NCBI GenBank assembly: GCA_024434165.1 | Contig: QMIW01000066.1 | Location: 1 to 53,105, forward strand | DNA: 53,105 nucleotides | Origin: Chloroflexota bacterium | GTDB lineage: Bacteria > Chloroflexota > Anaerolineae > Anaerolineales > Villigracilaceae | Direction: 5' to 3' | In this document: positions 7,960 through 16,142 of the stretch, in pieces | Numbering within the stretch: the stretch's first letter is position 1 | Layout: every line of letters begins with the position of its first letter | Notes under the pieces: model-generated | Told to the model about the DNA's origin: nothing | The model's input: the letters and a program-made list of their open reading frames with translations, nothing else | Database searches by the model: none | Translations under genes and position numbers: made by a program

Positions 7960-8448
7960 ATGACAAAAGATACAGTGCAGGATGGCGTGGTGGTTTCAAT
8001 GGATTACAAATTGACGGTGGACGGGCAATTGCTCGATTCCTCCGATGAAGCGGGTCCCTTGCAATTCCTGGCGGGTTACGGAAACATCATCCCCGGTCTG
8101 GAAAGGGAAATGATGGGCATGAAGATCGGCGACAGCAAGGAAGTCACCGTCCAGCCGGAGGACGGCTACGGCGAGTTCGATGAAGAAGCCTTCATGGAAG
8201 TGCCGCGCAGCGAATTTCCCAAGGATATGCAGCTGGAGGAAGGTTTGGAATTGCACGTCACCGACCAGGACGGGAACCATCAAGCCGCCTTTGTTGCCGA
8301 GTTCGACGATAAGAGCGTAAAACTCGATTTCAACCACCCGCTTGCGGGCGCGGTCTTGAACTTTTATGTGAAAGTGGTTGCCCTGCGCGAGCCCACCCCC
8401 GAAGAGTTGGATCACGGGCACGTCCACGAAGGCGGACATCACCATTAA
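7960..8448 (+). CDS. FKBP-type peptidyl-prolyl isomerase, SlyD-like
   Basis: The 162-residue protein is a SlyD-type FKBP: a split FKBP domain (LDSSDEAGPLQFLAGYGNII then PGLEREMMGMKIGD, about 28-70) with an inserted chaperone flap (about 75-125), closing with LDFNHPLAGAVLNFYVKVV. The tail DHGHVHEGGHHH (about 151-162) is His-rich, as in SlyD proteins that bind nickel. It speeds proline isomerisation and assists folding or metallocentre assembly in the cytoplasm. AAAGGAAAA precedes the ATG. A partial CooC/MinD-type ATPase lies about 7.7 kb away, but a nickel link is only a guess. Confidence 0.93.
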   Translation: MTKDTVQDGVVVSMDYKLTVDGQLLDSSDEAGPLQFLAGYGNIIPGLEREMMGMKIGDSKEVTVQPEDGYGEFDEEAFMEVPRSEFPKDMQLEEGLELHVTDQDGNHQAAFVAEFDDKSVKLDFNHPLAGAVLNFYVKVVALREPTPEELDHGHVHEGGHHH

Positions 8449-8460
8449 TGTGCAATTCTT

Positions 8461-8500
8461 TCCCTCTCACCTCTTTCCCATTGGGAGAAGGGTGAGGGGC
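8461..8500. repeat. CCCTCTC...GGGAGAAGGG hairpin repeat
   Basis: Imperfect inverted repeat between the FKBP and NnrS-like genes (CCCTCTCACCTCTTTCCC and GGGAGAAGGGTGAGGGG). It belongs to the same type as copies near 4259 and 52469. It may act as a weak transcription stop after the FKBP gene. Confidence 0.55.
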
Positions 8501-8547
8501 GTAAGGCGAGTTTCCAGCCTCACACTTTGACGCCTCCCACCATTTCA

Positions 8548-9630
8548 ATGAATCGCTTGAACAAAGCCGTTGTCCCGTTTCTCGGAATCGCAATTCTGGC
8601 GTTTTTGTTTGCGTTGTGGGGCGGGCTGATGAGAATGGGATGGCGCCTGCCCGCCATTACACCGTCGCTTGCCATGGCGCACGGTCCGCTGATGATTTCG
8701 GGATTTTTGGGGACGCTCATCACCGTGGAACGCGCCGTGGCTTTGAAGCAGCGCTGGATGTTCATCCCAGCCATCCTTGCCGGGCTGGGAAGCCTTTTCA
8801 CCCTGCTGATCAAAAATTTCTGGCTGGGTCCGGTCTTGCTGACGCTGGCAAGTTTGGGCGGCGCCGCCATTTTGGTCGAGATCACCCGCCGTGAGACGGC
8901 TCTGTATACCGTCACCATGCTGTTCGGGGCGGCTGCCTGGTTTGCCGGCAGCGTTTTCTGGCTGGGCGGCTGGCAGATCTTTCAAATCGTCATGTTCTGG
9001 CAGGCGTTCCTCGTGCTGACCATTCTCGGGGAGCGGCTGGAATTGAGCCGGGTGCTGCGTCCTTCCGCGGCGGCGGGACGAATCTTCATCGGCATCCTGG
9101 TCGTTTATCTTGCCAGCCTGCTGGTGTTTTTATCGGACATGCAGTGGGGCGCGCGGTTGAACGGAGCCAGCCTGCTGGCATTCTCGCTCTGGTCGCTTCG
9201 CAACGACATTGCCTGGCGGAATTTACGCCATCCCCTGGCGTTGACGCGCTACATCGCCTGGTGCCTCGCGCTCGGATTCGCATGGATGGGGCTCGGAGGG
9301 TTGATCAGCCTGGGGTTGGGCGCGCAGGCTGCGGGTCCGGGATATGATGCGGCGCTTCATGCCGTCTTTGTGGGCTTTGTCATTTCCATGATCTTCGGTC
9401 ACGCGCCGATCATCTTCCCCGCTGTTTTGGGCGTGCAAATCTCATTCAATCCCTTGTTTTATATCCAATTGATTCTTCTGCACGTTTCGCTGGCGGTGCG
9501 GATGCTGGGTTCTCTCGCCAATCTGCATGAGGTTCGGTTGTGGGGCGGGTTGTTGAACGAAGTTGCGATTCTCGTGTTTTTGGGGATGACGGTCCATTCC
9601 ATCAGGCGTTCTTTGAAGGCGTCTGTTTGA
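8548..9630 (+). CDS. NnrS-like polytopic membrane protein
   Basis: This protein of about 360 residues is nearly all hydrophobic, with about 11-12 predicted membrane helices. Histidines sit in helices at AMAHGPLMISGF, ALHAVFVGFVISMIFGHAPII and LLHVSLAVRML, a layout like the haem/copper-containing NnrS family that helps cells withstand nitric oxide. The match is by pattern only. The start is uncertain: ATG at 8548 or an in-frame TTG at 8527, neither with a good Shine-Dalgarno. Its last 29 bp overlap the 3' end of the convergent DedA gene. Confidence 0.6.
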   Translation: MNRLNKAVVPFLGIAILAFLFALWGGLMRMGWRLPAITPSLAMAHGPLMISGFLGTLITVERAVALKQRWMFIPAILAGLGSLFTLLIKNFWLGPVLLTLASLGGAAILVEITRRETALYTVTMLFGAAAWFAGSVFWLGGWQIFQIVMFWQAFLVLTILGERLELSRVLRPSAAAGRIFIGILVVYLASLLVFLSDMQWGARLNGASLLAFSLWSLRNDIAWRNLRHPLALTRYIAWCLALGFAWMGLGGLISLGLGAQAAGPGYDAALHAVFVGFVISMIFGHAPIIFPAVLGVQISFNPLFYIQLILLHVSLAVRMLGSLANLHEVRLWGGLLNEVAILVFLGMTVHSIRRSLKASV

Positions 9631-10222
9631 CGGGGGCGGCGGTGTGCTGTTTCTTCCACCACCGCATGGTTTGCCGCACGCCGATGGCGAACAGGAGAAC
9701 ACCCAACACCAGCCAGCCGAAGCTGCTCAGAAATTCGTTGACCGCCTCCCATTGACTGCCGAATAAATATCCCAGCCCGCCGTAGCCGAAGATCCACACC
9801 GCTTCGCCCAGAACGTCGTACAGAAAGAATTTGTGGAACGGAAAGCGCGTTGTGCCGGAAAGCAGATTGACAGGCAGGGCAATGGCGGTGACGAGGAAGC
9901 GGGAGAAGAAGATCGAAAGCGCGCCCCATTTTTTAAACGACCGCTCGGCTTCGAGCCAGCGCGGGGTTCCGCCGAAGCGCTTCAACACGTACCCGCTGGC
10001 GTAGTAGCCGAACGAATAACTGATGCTGTCGCCGACGACCACGCTGACGATGCTGATGAGCGCGGTGGTATGCCATGCCAGAATTCCCTGACGGGCAAAC
10101 GCGCCCGCCGCAATGACCAGCAGTGTGCAGGGCAGCGGGATGCCCAGCCCGCCGATGAAGACCACGATGCCAAGCAGGGGCGCGCCGTAGTTGATGACCT
10201 GCGTCAATAAAAAATCGGACAT
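9602..10222 (-). CDS. DedA family membrane protein
   Basis: The 206-residue protein has the DedA (SNARE-associated / VTT) signature: LGIPLPCTLLVIAAGAFA near the N-terminus, an FSRFLVTAIALPVNLLSGTT segment with the conserved Arg, and GEAVWIFGYGGLGYLFG after it. DedA proteins are inner-membrane transporters or scramblases; some recycle undecaprenyl phosphate or move phospholipids, and they affect proton-motive force. Translation starts one base after the stop of the small membrane protein upstream (TGACATG), so obg, the small gene and this gene form one operon. The C-terminus (KKQHTAAPVKQTPSKNA) is basic and probably cytoplasmic. Confidence 0.9.
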   Translation of the reverse strand: MSDFLLTQVINYGAPLLGIVVFIGGLGIPLPCTLLVIAAGAFARQGILAWHTTALISIVSVVVGDSISYSFGYYASGYVLKRFGGTPRWLEAERSFKKWGALSIFFSRFLVTAIALPVNLLSGTTRFPFHKFFLYDVLGEAVWIFGYGGLGYLFGSQWEAVNEFLSSFGWLVLGVLLFAIGVRQTMRWWKKQHTAAPVKQTPSKNA

Positions 10223-10223
10223 G

Positions 10224-10628
10224 TCACGGCTGGGGCGCGGTGGGCGGGGCGGGCGCGGACGGAGGCTGGTGCGCGAGGATGGCTGCCTTGACCGCCGCCA
10301 GCACGTATCCATCCTCGTTGGGATAATATTCCTCGTTCAATTCCTTCAAACTTTTCTTTTCGTTCCCGTGCGGGGGAATCTGCAGCGCCTCGAAGAGGAC
10401 TTCGGGCGGTACGCGATAGGCGCGCGAAATGAACGGGATGGTCATCCAGTCTTCGATGGTTTCCACATCGGTGGAAACCTCCGCCGCGAACGGCGGGGGC
10501 GGGGGAGCGCTGCGCAGCCGTTTGAGGGCGTGCAGTGTCCGCAGACCGAAGACGAGCATCAACACGCAGCCGAGGACGGTTAATCCGATGACCAGAGCGC
10601 GCTGATTGAGTCTGGCTTTTTCCGGCAT
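10224..10628 (-). CDS. Small membrane-anchored protein between obg and dedA
   Basis: I do not recognise this 134-residue protein. It has one N-terminal membrane helix (about 10-28, ALVIGLTVLGCVLMLVFGL), a Pro-rich stretch (about 41-46) and a soluble part with ETIEDWMTIPFISRAYRVPPEVLF and EALQIPP. The wording 'WMTIPFISRAYRVPPEVLFEAL' resembles short helix-turn segments seen in LysM-like or AmpE-like anchors, but this is only a resemblance. It ends in a Pro/Ala-rich tail. Its ATG lies five bases after the obg stop codon, and dedA follows one base after its own stop, so it is certainly translated as part of that operon. Confidence 0.8.
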   Translation of the reverse strand: MPEKARLNQRALVIGLTVLGCVLMLVFGLRTLHALKRLRSAPPPPPFAAEVSTDVETIEDWMTIPFISRAYRVPPEVLFEALQIPPHGNEKKSLKELNEEYYPNEDGYVLAAVKAAILAHQPPSAPAPPTAPQP

Positions 10629-10633
10629 TTGAT

Positions 10634-11899
10634 TTAATCCTGCCACTCCAGTTCGAAATCGCCCACGAAGACGGTGTCGCCTTCCTGAACGCCCGCTTCG
10701 CGCAGGGCATCGTCCACGCCGAGTTTTTGCATCAGGCGCTGGAAGCGGCGCACCGAACCGTGATGCTCCCAATAGGTCATCTTTGCGGCGCGTTCGATGG
10801 CAGCGCCGGTGACGCGCCACTTGTCGCCGTCTTCGCGGTGGATGCTGAACTGGTTCGGGTCCACCTCCGGTTTGTAAACGGGCAGGGCTTCCTCTTCCAG
10901 CGCTTCGGGCGGGAGTTCCTGGAGTTTTCTGTAGGCGGCGATCAGAACCTCGCGCGTGTTGGCGCGCGCCATTGCAGATGCCGTGAGCAGTTCCACTTTT
11001 TTCTTTTTGAAACTGGCTTTGATCTCCGGCAGGCGCTCCTTCACGTCGGGCTGGTCAATTTTGTTGACGACGACGACCTGCGGCTTTTTGCCGAGTTTCG
11101 GGTCGAACAACGAAAGTTCCGTGTTGACCTGGCTGAAATCGGCAAGCGGGTCTTCAGACAAGCCATCAATCATGTGGATGAGCACGCGCGTGCGCTGGAT
11201 GTGCCGCAAAAAGTCGTGACCCAAGCCTGCGCCCTTGTGCGCGCCTTCGATCAGACCGGGGATGTCCGCCAGCACGACGGTGGTTTCATCGTCCAGTTTG
11301 GCGACGCCGAGGTTGGGTTCGAGCGTGGTGAACGGATAATCGCCGATCTTCGGCTTGGCGTTGGTCAACGCCGAAAGCAGGGTGGATTTCCCGGCGTTGG
11401 GCAAGCCGATGATGCCGATATCCGCGATCAGTTTGAGCTCGAGGCGCAGCATCTTTTCCTCGTGTGGCTCGCCGCGCTCCGCCGTGCGCGGAGCCTGGTT
11501 GCGCGAGGTGGCGAAATGCTGGTTGCCGCGCCCGCCGCGCCCGCCCTTGCACACGATCAATTGCTGGCCCGCTTCGGTCAGATCGCCGAGCAAAGCGCCG
11601 GTCTCCGCGTCGTAGATCACCGTTCCCGGCGGGACGTGAATGACAAGGTCCCTGCCGTTGCGTCCGGTCATCTGTGAAGCACCGCCATTGACGCCGTTCT
11701 CCGCCGCGAAAGACTGTTTGGGGCGAAAATGCGAAAGCGAATTGAGCGTGGGCTTGACCTCAAAGACGACGTCGCCGCCCTTGCCGCCGTCGCCGCCGTC
11801 GGGACCGCCGCGCGGCTCGTATTTTTCACGGCGAAAATGCACCATGCCATCGCCGCCTTTTCCCGATTTCACGTGAATATTTACCTGGTCTATGAACAT
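10634..11899 (-). CDS. obg: Obg/CgtA family GTPase
   Basis: The 421-residue GTPase has the glycine-rich Obg fold (about 1-158, FIDQVNIHVKSGKGGDG onward), a G domain with G1 GLPNAGKST, G3 DIPGLIEGAHKGAGLG and G4 NKID (about 160-330), and a C-terminal OCT domain (about 345-420). Obg binds the 50S subunit and takes part in ribosome assembly and stress response. The ATG at 11899 gives the universal MFIDQV start. TATAAT ends six bases upstream and there is no Shine-Dalgarno, so the mRNA is predicted to be leaderless. It leads a three-gene operon with a small membrane protein and dedA. Confidence 0.97.
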   Translation of the reverse strand: MFIDQVNIHVKSGKGGDGMVHFRREKYEPRGGPDGGDGGKGGDVVFEVKPTLNSLSHFRPKQSFAAENGVNGGASQMTGRNGRDLVIHVPPGTVIYDAETGALLGDLTEAGQQLIVCKGGRGGRGNQHFATSRNQAPRTAERGEPHEEKMLRLELKLIADIGIIGLPNAGKSTLLSALTNAKPKIGDYPFTTLEPNLGVAKLDDETTVVLADIPGLIEGAHKGAGLGHDFLRHIQRTRVLIHMIDGLSEDPLADFSQVNTELSLFDPKLGKKPQVVVVNKIDQPDVKERLPEIKASFKKKKVELLTASAMARANTREVLIAAYRKLQELPPEALEEEALPVYKPEVDPNQFSIHREDGDKWRVTGAAIERAAKMTYWEHHGSVRRFQRLMQKLGVDDALREAGVQEGDTVFVGDFELEWQD

Positions 11900-11905
11900 G
11901 GGGGT

Positions 11906-11911
11906 ATTATA
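11906..11911 (-). promoter_or_regulatory. -10 box for leaderless obg mRNA
   Basis: Minus-strand TATAAT followed by ACCCCC and then ATG. The six-base gap places +1 on the A of the start codon. The matching -35 is weak. Confidence 0.72.
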
Positions 11912-11950
11912 AACGCTTGCGAATCTGAAAAGGAAACATGGATTTTCCAC

Positions 11951-11979
11951 TTGACTCGCCGTTATCTCGAACGTATGAT
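11951..11979 (+). promoter_or_regulatory. Sigma-70-type promoter of the diguanylate cyclase gene
   Basis: TTGACT at 11951-11956, a 17-base spacer and TATGAT at 11974-11979. Predicted start is near 11986, giving a leader of about 57 nt before the cyclase start. Confidence 0.6.
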
Positions 11980-12042
11980 TGAGTCATGGGGGGTGGTTGT
12001 TTTGGCTTTTGAAGGCTATGGTGGGCGTCCACAACGGAAAGG

Positions 12043-13731
12043 ATGGCTGTGAGTTATCGTATTGTGTTTGATCGAAATCCCGTGCCAATGTGGATTCATG
12101 ACCGGGAAACATTGACCATGATTGACGTGAACATCGGTTTCTTGAAAGGGTTTGGTTATGACCGCGCCGAGTTCCTACAGATGAAGATTGGGGATATTTT
12201 TCTGCCGAATGAAATACCGCCTCTCTTTTTGGACTTGAAACCGCTTCAACAACCCAGACCTTTTGCCTCCCGCTGGCGAATTCGCCGCCGCGACGGGCGT
12301 TCGATTCCCGTTGACCTCTCCGCGAATCCCATCCGTTATAAACGGCGTCCCTGCCTGGTGGTGGCGGCCATTCCCCTTTCAGGGTCGGAGACGGCGGAAC
12401 CGAAACCGCCCGGCTCTGCTCTTCCGTTGAGCGCGGATGGTTTTCTCTCCATCATGGACCAGGCTTCCGACGGCATCTTCATCTCGGACTCGCAGGGCAA
12501 CTACATTGAAGTCAACCCCGCCGGGTGCGGACTCCTCGGTTACACCCGCGAAGAAATTCTGCAACGCTCCATCCGCGACCTGGTGGTGGCAGACCCTGCT
12601 GATCCTTTGCGCTTCGACGAACTGCGCAGCGGCAAGACCCTGCTGACCGAACGCCGCCTGCGGCGCAAGGACGGCGGAACCGTGCTGGTGGAGATCAGCG
12701 GAAAAATGCTGGAGGACGGGCGGCTGTTGGGAATCGTGCGCGACATCACCGCGCGCAAGCAGGAGGAGGAGAAACTGCGCTACATCTCGCTGATAATGGC
12801 GAAACTTTCGAGCGCGGTCATCGTCACCGATGCGCAGCTGCAAATCACCCAATGGAACAAGGCGGCGGAGGACCTGTACGGCTGGCAGGAAGGCGAAGCG
12901 CTGGGCCGTCCCATTGACGAAGTCTGTCGGACGGAATTTATGGGAGAAGGCGGCCGGGAGGAAGCCCAAAAGAAACTGCTTGCCGAAAAGAAATGGCGCG
13001 GCGAACTCAAACAGCGCCGCCGCGACGGAAGCGAGTTGTGGGTGGACGCCTCGGTGGCGCTGATCGAGGACGAACAGGGGATTTTTATCGGCGGCGTGAC
13101 CATCAACCACGACATCACCGAAAGAAAAATGGCGGAAGAGGAACTGCGCCGCGCGAAGGAGGCAATCGAAGAAATCAATGAGACTCTCCAGAGCGCCTTC
13201 GAGCGCGAACAGATCGCCTCGCGTACCGACAGCCTCACCGGCGTTTTCAACCGTCGTTATTTCTTTGAATTGATCGAATACGAATTTGCTGCGTCCCGGC
13301 GCTATCGGCGCCCTTTATCCATTGTCATGTTCGATATTGACCTGTTCAAGCGGATCAACGATACGTATGGGCACCAGGTCGGCGATGAAGTGCTGAGACA
13401 CGTCGCCAGGGTGGTCCGCAACCAATTGCGCGAGTCCGACGTCCTCTCGCGCTACGGAGGCGATGAATTCGTCCTCCTGCTCCCCAACAGCGACGAGCGT
13501 GAGGCGGCGGCTGTCCTTCGGCGCATCCACCGCAAGATCAGGTCGTCCAAATATCTGGTCGAAGGGAAATCGCCGATTGATGTGACCATCAGCGCGGGCA
13601 TTGCAAGCTGGCAGCCCGGCATGGAATCCCCCACCCAGTTAATTCGTTCGGCGGATGAAGCGTTATATTCCGCCAAAGGCGCAGGGCGAAACCGCATGGC
13701 AATTTCCGCTGCCGATGAGCCAGCCGCGTAA
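12043..13731 (+). CDS. PAS-PAS-PAS-GGDEF diguanylate cyclase
   Basis: The 562-residue protein carries three PAS sensor modules (about 5-110, 135-242 and 250-362; the last two end in DITARK/DITERK motifs), a short coiled linker (about 362-390) and a GGDEF domain (about 392-555). The active site reads GGDEF (472-476). An intact RxxD inhibition site, RESD (463-466), lies five residues upstream, so product feedback is expected. It makes cyclic di-GMP from two GTP. No signal peptide or membrane helix is seen, so it should sense a cytoplasmic cue. The start may be the GTG at 12049, which is better spaced from GGAAAGGA. Confidence 0.94.
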   Translation: MAVSYRIVFDRNPVPMWIHDRETLTMIDVNIGFLKGFGYDRAEFLQMKIGDIFLPNEIPPLFLDLKPLQQPRPFASRWRIRRRDGRSIPVDLSANPIRYKRRPCLVVAAIPLSGSETAEPKPPGSALPLSADGFLSIMDQASDGIFISDSQGNYIEVNPAGCGLLGYTREEILQRSIRDLVVADPADPLRFDELRSGKTLLTERRLRRKDGGTVLVEISGKMLEDGRLLGIVRDITARKQEEEKLRYISLIMAKLSSAVIVTDAQLQITQWNKAAEDLYGWQEGEALGRPIDEVCRTEFMGEGGREEAQKKLLAEKKWRGELKQRRRDGSELWVDASVALIEDEQGIFIGGVTINHDITERKMAEEELRRAKEAIEEINETLQSAFEREQIASRTDSLTGVFNRRYFFELIEYEFAASRRYRRPLSIVMFDIDLFKRINDTYGHQVGDEVLRHVARVVRNQLRESDVLSRYGGDEFVLLLPNSDEREAAAVLRRIHRKIRSSKYLVEGKSPIDVTISAGIASWQPGMESPTQLIRSADEALYSAKGAGRNRMAISAADEPAA

Positions 13732-13764
13732 CGCGGGGCTCATCCTGCATTCCGCGGCTGGCTC
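13717..13764 (+). terminator. Hairpin across the stop codon of the cyclase gene
   Basis: GAGCCAGCCGCG (13717-13728) is perfectly complementary to CGCGGCTGGCTC (13753-13764). The left arm encodes the last residues of the protein. There is no T-run, so it may protect the mRNA 3' end rather than stop transcription directly. Confidence 0.5.
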
Positions 13765-13777
13765 AAGGGTCGAAACG

Positions 13778-14344
13778 TTACTTCACAAATTTCCATGCCG
13801 TTGGCAGAACCAGCGCCGCCAGCGCCATTTTGATAAAGTCCCCAACCAGGAACGGCAGCAGCCCCAATTGAAGCGCCTGGTCGAAACTCCCCAGCACCAC
13901 GGCAAGCCACGCGACGCCGAACGCGTAGATGATGACCGTCCCAATGAGAAACGGCAGCATGGACGTGCGCGCGCTTCGTTCCAACCCGCGTTCTGCCAGC
14001 CAGCCCACAGCGTACGCCGCCCCGACGAACCCAGCCAGATAGCCAGCCGTCGCGCCGGTGAGGACGCCCATGCCCGAAGCGCCGCCCGCGAAGAAAGGCA
14101 GTCCTGCCGCGCCCTGGGCAATGTACGCGATCATCGCCGCCGCGCCGCGCCTTGACCCAAGCAGTGCGCCCACAAGCAGCACCGCGAACGTCTGCCCGGT
14201 GATCGGCACAGGCTGGATTGGAATTTCAATTTGAGCGAACAAAGCCGTCAGCCACGACCCGGCAAGCACGAGGAACAAGTCCCTCAGCCAGGCGGAGGTG
14301 TTTGGAAAATAACGAGTGGAAAGGGTGGGTGCCAAAGCAGTCAT
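13778..14344 (-). CDS. bioY: Biotin transporter substrate-binding component BioY
   Basis: The 188-residue membrane protein has the BioY pattern: six hydrophobic helices and the motif IPIQPVPITGQTFAVLLVGALLG (about 41-63), followed by GLPFFAGGASGMGVLTGATAGYLAGF. BioY is the S-component that binds biotin, alone or with an ECF ATPase module not present here. AAAGGA precedes the ATG. The gene stands alone, after the terminator of the cDPG-synthetase-like gene, and has a candidate BirA operator in its promoter region, so it is probably controlled by biotin. Confidence 0.95.
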   Translation of the reverse strand: MTALAPTLSTRYFPNTSAWLRDLFLVLAGSWLTALFAQIEIPIQPVPITGQTFAVLLVGALLGSRRGAAAMIAYIAQGAAGLPFFAGGASGMGVLTGATAGYLAGFVGAAYAVGWLAERGLERSARTSMLPFLIGTVIIYAFGVAWLAVVLGSFDQALQLGLLPFLVGDFIKMALAALVLPTAWKFVK

Positions 14345-14374
14345 GGTAAGAATATCCTTTTGGTGAATTTTTTT

Positions 14375-14406
14375 GTAAAACCCTGAGATGGGGTAAAAGT
14401 TTTACC
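14375..14406 (-). promoter_or_regulatory. Candidate BirA operator upstream of bioY
   Basis: GTAAAAC (14375-14381), 17 bases, then GTTTTAC (14399-14405), a dyad close to the BirA pattern TTGTAAAC-N14-16-GTTTACAA. An overlapping 15-bp palindrome GGTAAAAGTTTTACC lies at 14392-14406. Its position 30-60 bp ahead of bioY fits repression by biotin-loaded BirA. Inferred from pattern only. Confidence 0.5.
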
Positions 14407-14408
14407 AC

Positions 14409-14439
14409 AAAAAAAGTCGGGCAAACCCGCCGCCCGACT
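14409..14439 (-). terminator. Intrinsic terminator after the cDPG-synthetase-like gene
   Basis: Stem AGTCGGGC (14415-14422) / GCCCGACT (14432-14439), followed on the minus strand by a run of T (14409-14415). It separates the gene ending at 14490 from the bioY promoter. Confidence 0.75.
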
Positions 14440-14455
14440 CACATTCTGCCAACGA

Positions 14456-14485
14456 ACTGAAACTGATCACTGACAACTGATCGCT
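14456..14485. repeat. Short iterated repeat, CTGATCA type, copy 1
   Basis: Tandem, slightly varied units of CTGA(T)CACTGACAACTGATCG. A second stretch of the same kind is at 50139-50168. Both lie just beyond gene ends. Confidence 0.5.
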
Positions 14486-14489
14486 GTAT

Positions 14490-15772
14490 CTACTTCTTCC
14501 TCCCAAACTTCTTCATCAACACATCCGTCAACGTAGGCTGACCGATCTCCTGTAATTCGTAGCGAACTCGCTGTGAAGGCTTATTGATCTTGATCACGCG
14601 TGAGAGGTCAATCGGCGTGCCGATGACGACCAAATCCACATCCGCCTTGTTGATGGTCTCTTCGAGTTCCTTGGTTTGCTTGTCGCCGTAGCCCATGGCA
14701 GGGAGGATGGCGCCCGTGGTCGGGTACTTCTCGAAGGTCTTGGCAATCGAACCGACAGCGAACGGGCGCGGATCAACGATCTCTTTGGCGCCAAAGCGGC
14801 GGGCGGCGACGTAACCAGCGCCATAAGCCATTTCACCGTGCGTGAGCGTGGGACCATCTTCCACCACCAGCACGCGTTTGCCGAAGATGGCATCGGGGTC
14901 ATCCACGAAGAGGGGAGAGGCGCCTTCGATCTGCACCGCGGTCGGGTTCAACTTGCGAAGCGACTCGCGCACTTTGATCACGGCTTCTGCATCGGCGGTA
15001 TCCACCTTGTTGATGACGAAACAATCCGCCATGCGCACGTTGGTCTCGCCGGGGTAGTAGGTGAACTCATGCCCGGGTCGGTGCGGGTCTCGTTGTTGCC
15101 GCCGTCCCACAGAATGATGTCCGCTTCGGCTTCGGCTTGGCGGATGATCTTCTCGTAGTCCACACCGGCATAAATGATCACGCCGTTATCAATGTGCGGC
15201 TCGTATTCCTCGCGCTCCTCGATGGTGCAATCAAATTCATCGAGGTCGTCATATGAAGCATAGCGTTGCACTTCCTGCGCGATGAGATTCCCATATGGCA
15301 TCGGGTGACGGATCGCCGCGACCTTGTAACCCATCTCTTGCAGGATCAAAGACACGCGCCTCGTGGTCTGACTTTTGCCGGATCCCGTCCGAACGGCGCT
15401 GATCGACACGACCGGCTTGTTCGACTTGATCTGCGTGTTCTTCGTGCCCATAATGCGGAAGTCGGCGCCCGCGGCGTTGACCATGCTGGCTTTGTGCATC
15501 ACATACTCGTGCGGCACGTCGCTGTACGAGAAGACGACCTGCTCCACGCCATACTTCTTGATGAGGTCGAGCAGCTCTTCCTCGGCGCGGATGGGGATTC
15601 CGCTTGGGTACAGCGACCCAGCCAACTCCTTCGGATAGACGCGCCCTTCAATGTCAGGAATCTGCGTTGCGGTAAAGGCGACCACTTCGTAGTCCTTGTT
15701 CCCGCGGAAGAAGGTGTTGAAGTTGTGAAAATCGCGCCCTGCGGCGCCCATGATGAGGGTCTTGATCGGCAT
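14490..15772 (-). pseudogene. Cyclic 2,3-diphosphoglycerate synthetase-like gene, frameshifted
   Basis: Two frames together make one protein of the cDPG-synthetase / COG2403 GTPase family. The first (15772 to about 15080) gives MPIKTLIMGAAGRDFHNFN, the P-loop-like RTGSGKSQTTR and IILWDGGNN. The second (from about 15090 to 14490) resumes with DPHRPGHEFTYYPGETN and VINKVD and runs to a normal end. Family members carry about 14 residues between 'WDGGNN' and 'DPHRPGHE'; here only two bases remain, so a short stretch is missing and the frame is lost. AGGAG precedes the ATG at 15772. Either the gene is recently inactivated or the assembly has a deletion. The enzyme would make the compatible solute cDPG. 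Confidence 0.8.
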
Positions 15773-16142
15773 AGGAAACTCCTGTGCATGTCACTCTGAG
15801 GACGAAGTCCGAAGGGTCTCGGCTTGGATTTGAGACCTCCGTTTTTACCCACAGTGACATTTTCGATAGTTAATGTCTAATCTAAAAGAAATTTCCCCTC
15901 CGGTGAAGTAACGTTTAGCCTAAATTTGATATGACAGAAATTTGGTAACTGCTCAGCCAACCTGGGTTCGCGGGGATAAATAGCCCGAAGGGTTTCCATG
16001 TACTGAGGCAGGACTTCAGTCCGCCGATTCAGGCATAAAACACAATGCCTGAGTGGTTACGAAATTTGTCCCGTTTTGCGTTTTGGTGCGTTTTCTCCAT
16101 ATGAATTCATTACAAGGCACCCTCGCGAGAGAAAGGAACTGC
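15773..16142. other. Gene-free stretch with repeats
   Basis: A 370-bp gap between divergent genes. It holds an inverted-repeat element bounded by TGTCACT (about 15787) and AGTGACA (about 15859) with an inner GGTCTC/GAGACC hairpin, a GGCAGGACTTCAGTCCGCC hairpin (about 16003-16022) and a TCAGGCAT/ATGCCTGA hairpin (about 16028-16051). The last 90 bases should contain the sigma-factor promoter, but I cannot name a clear one. Confidence 0.5.

Noticed and set aside
16003-16051. Hairpins upstream of the first ECF sigma gene as a riboswitch
   Set aside because: Two simple hairpins without conserved riboswitch sequence; one resembles a repeat found in other genomes.
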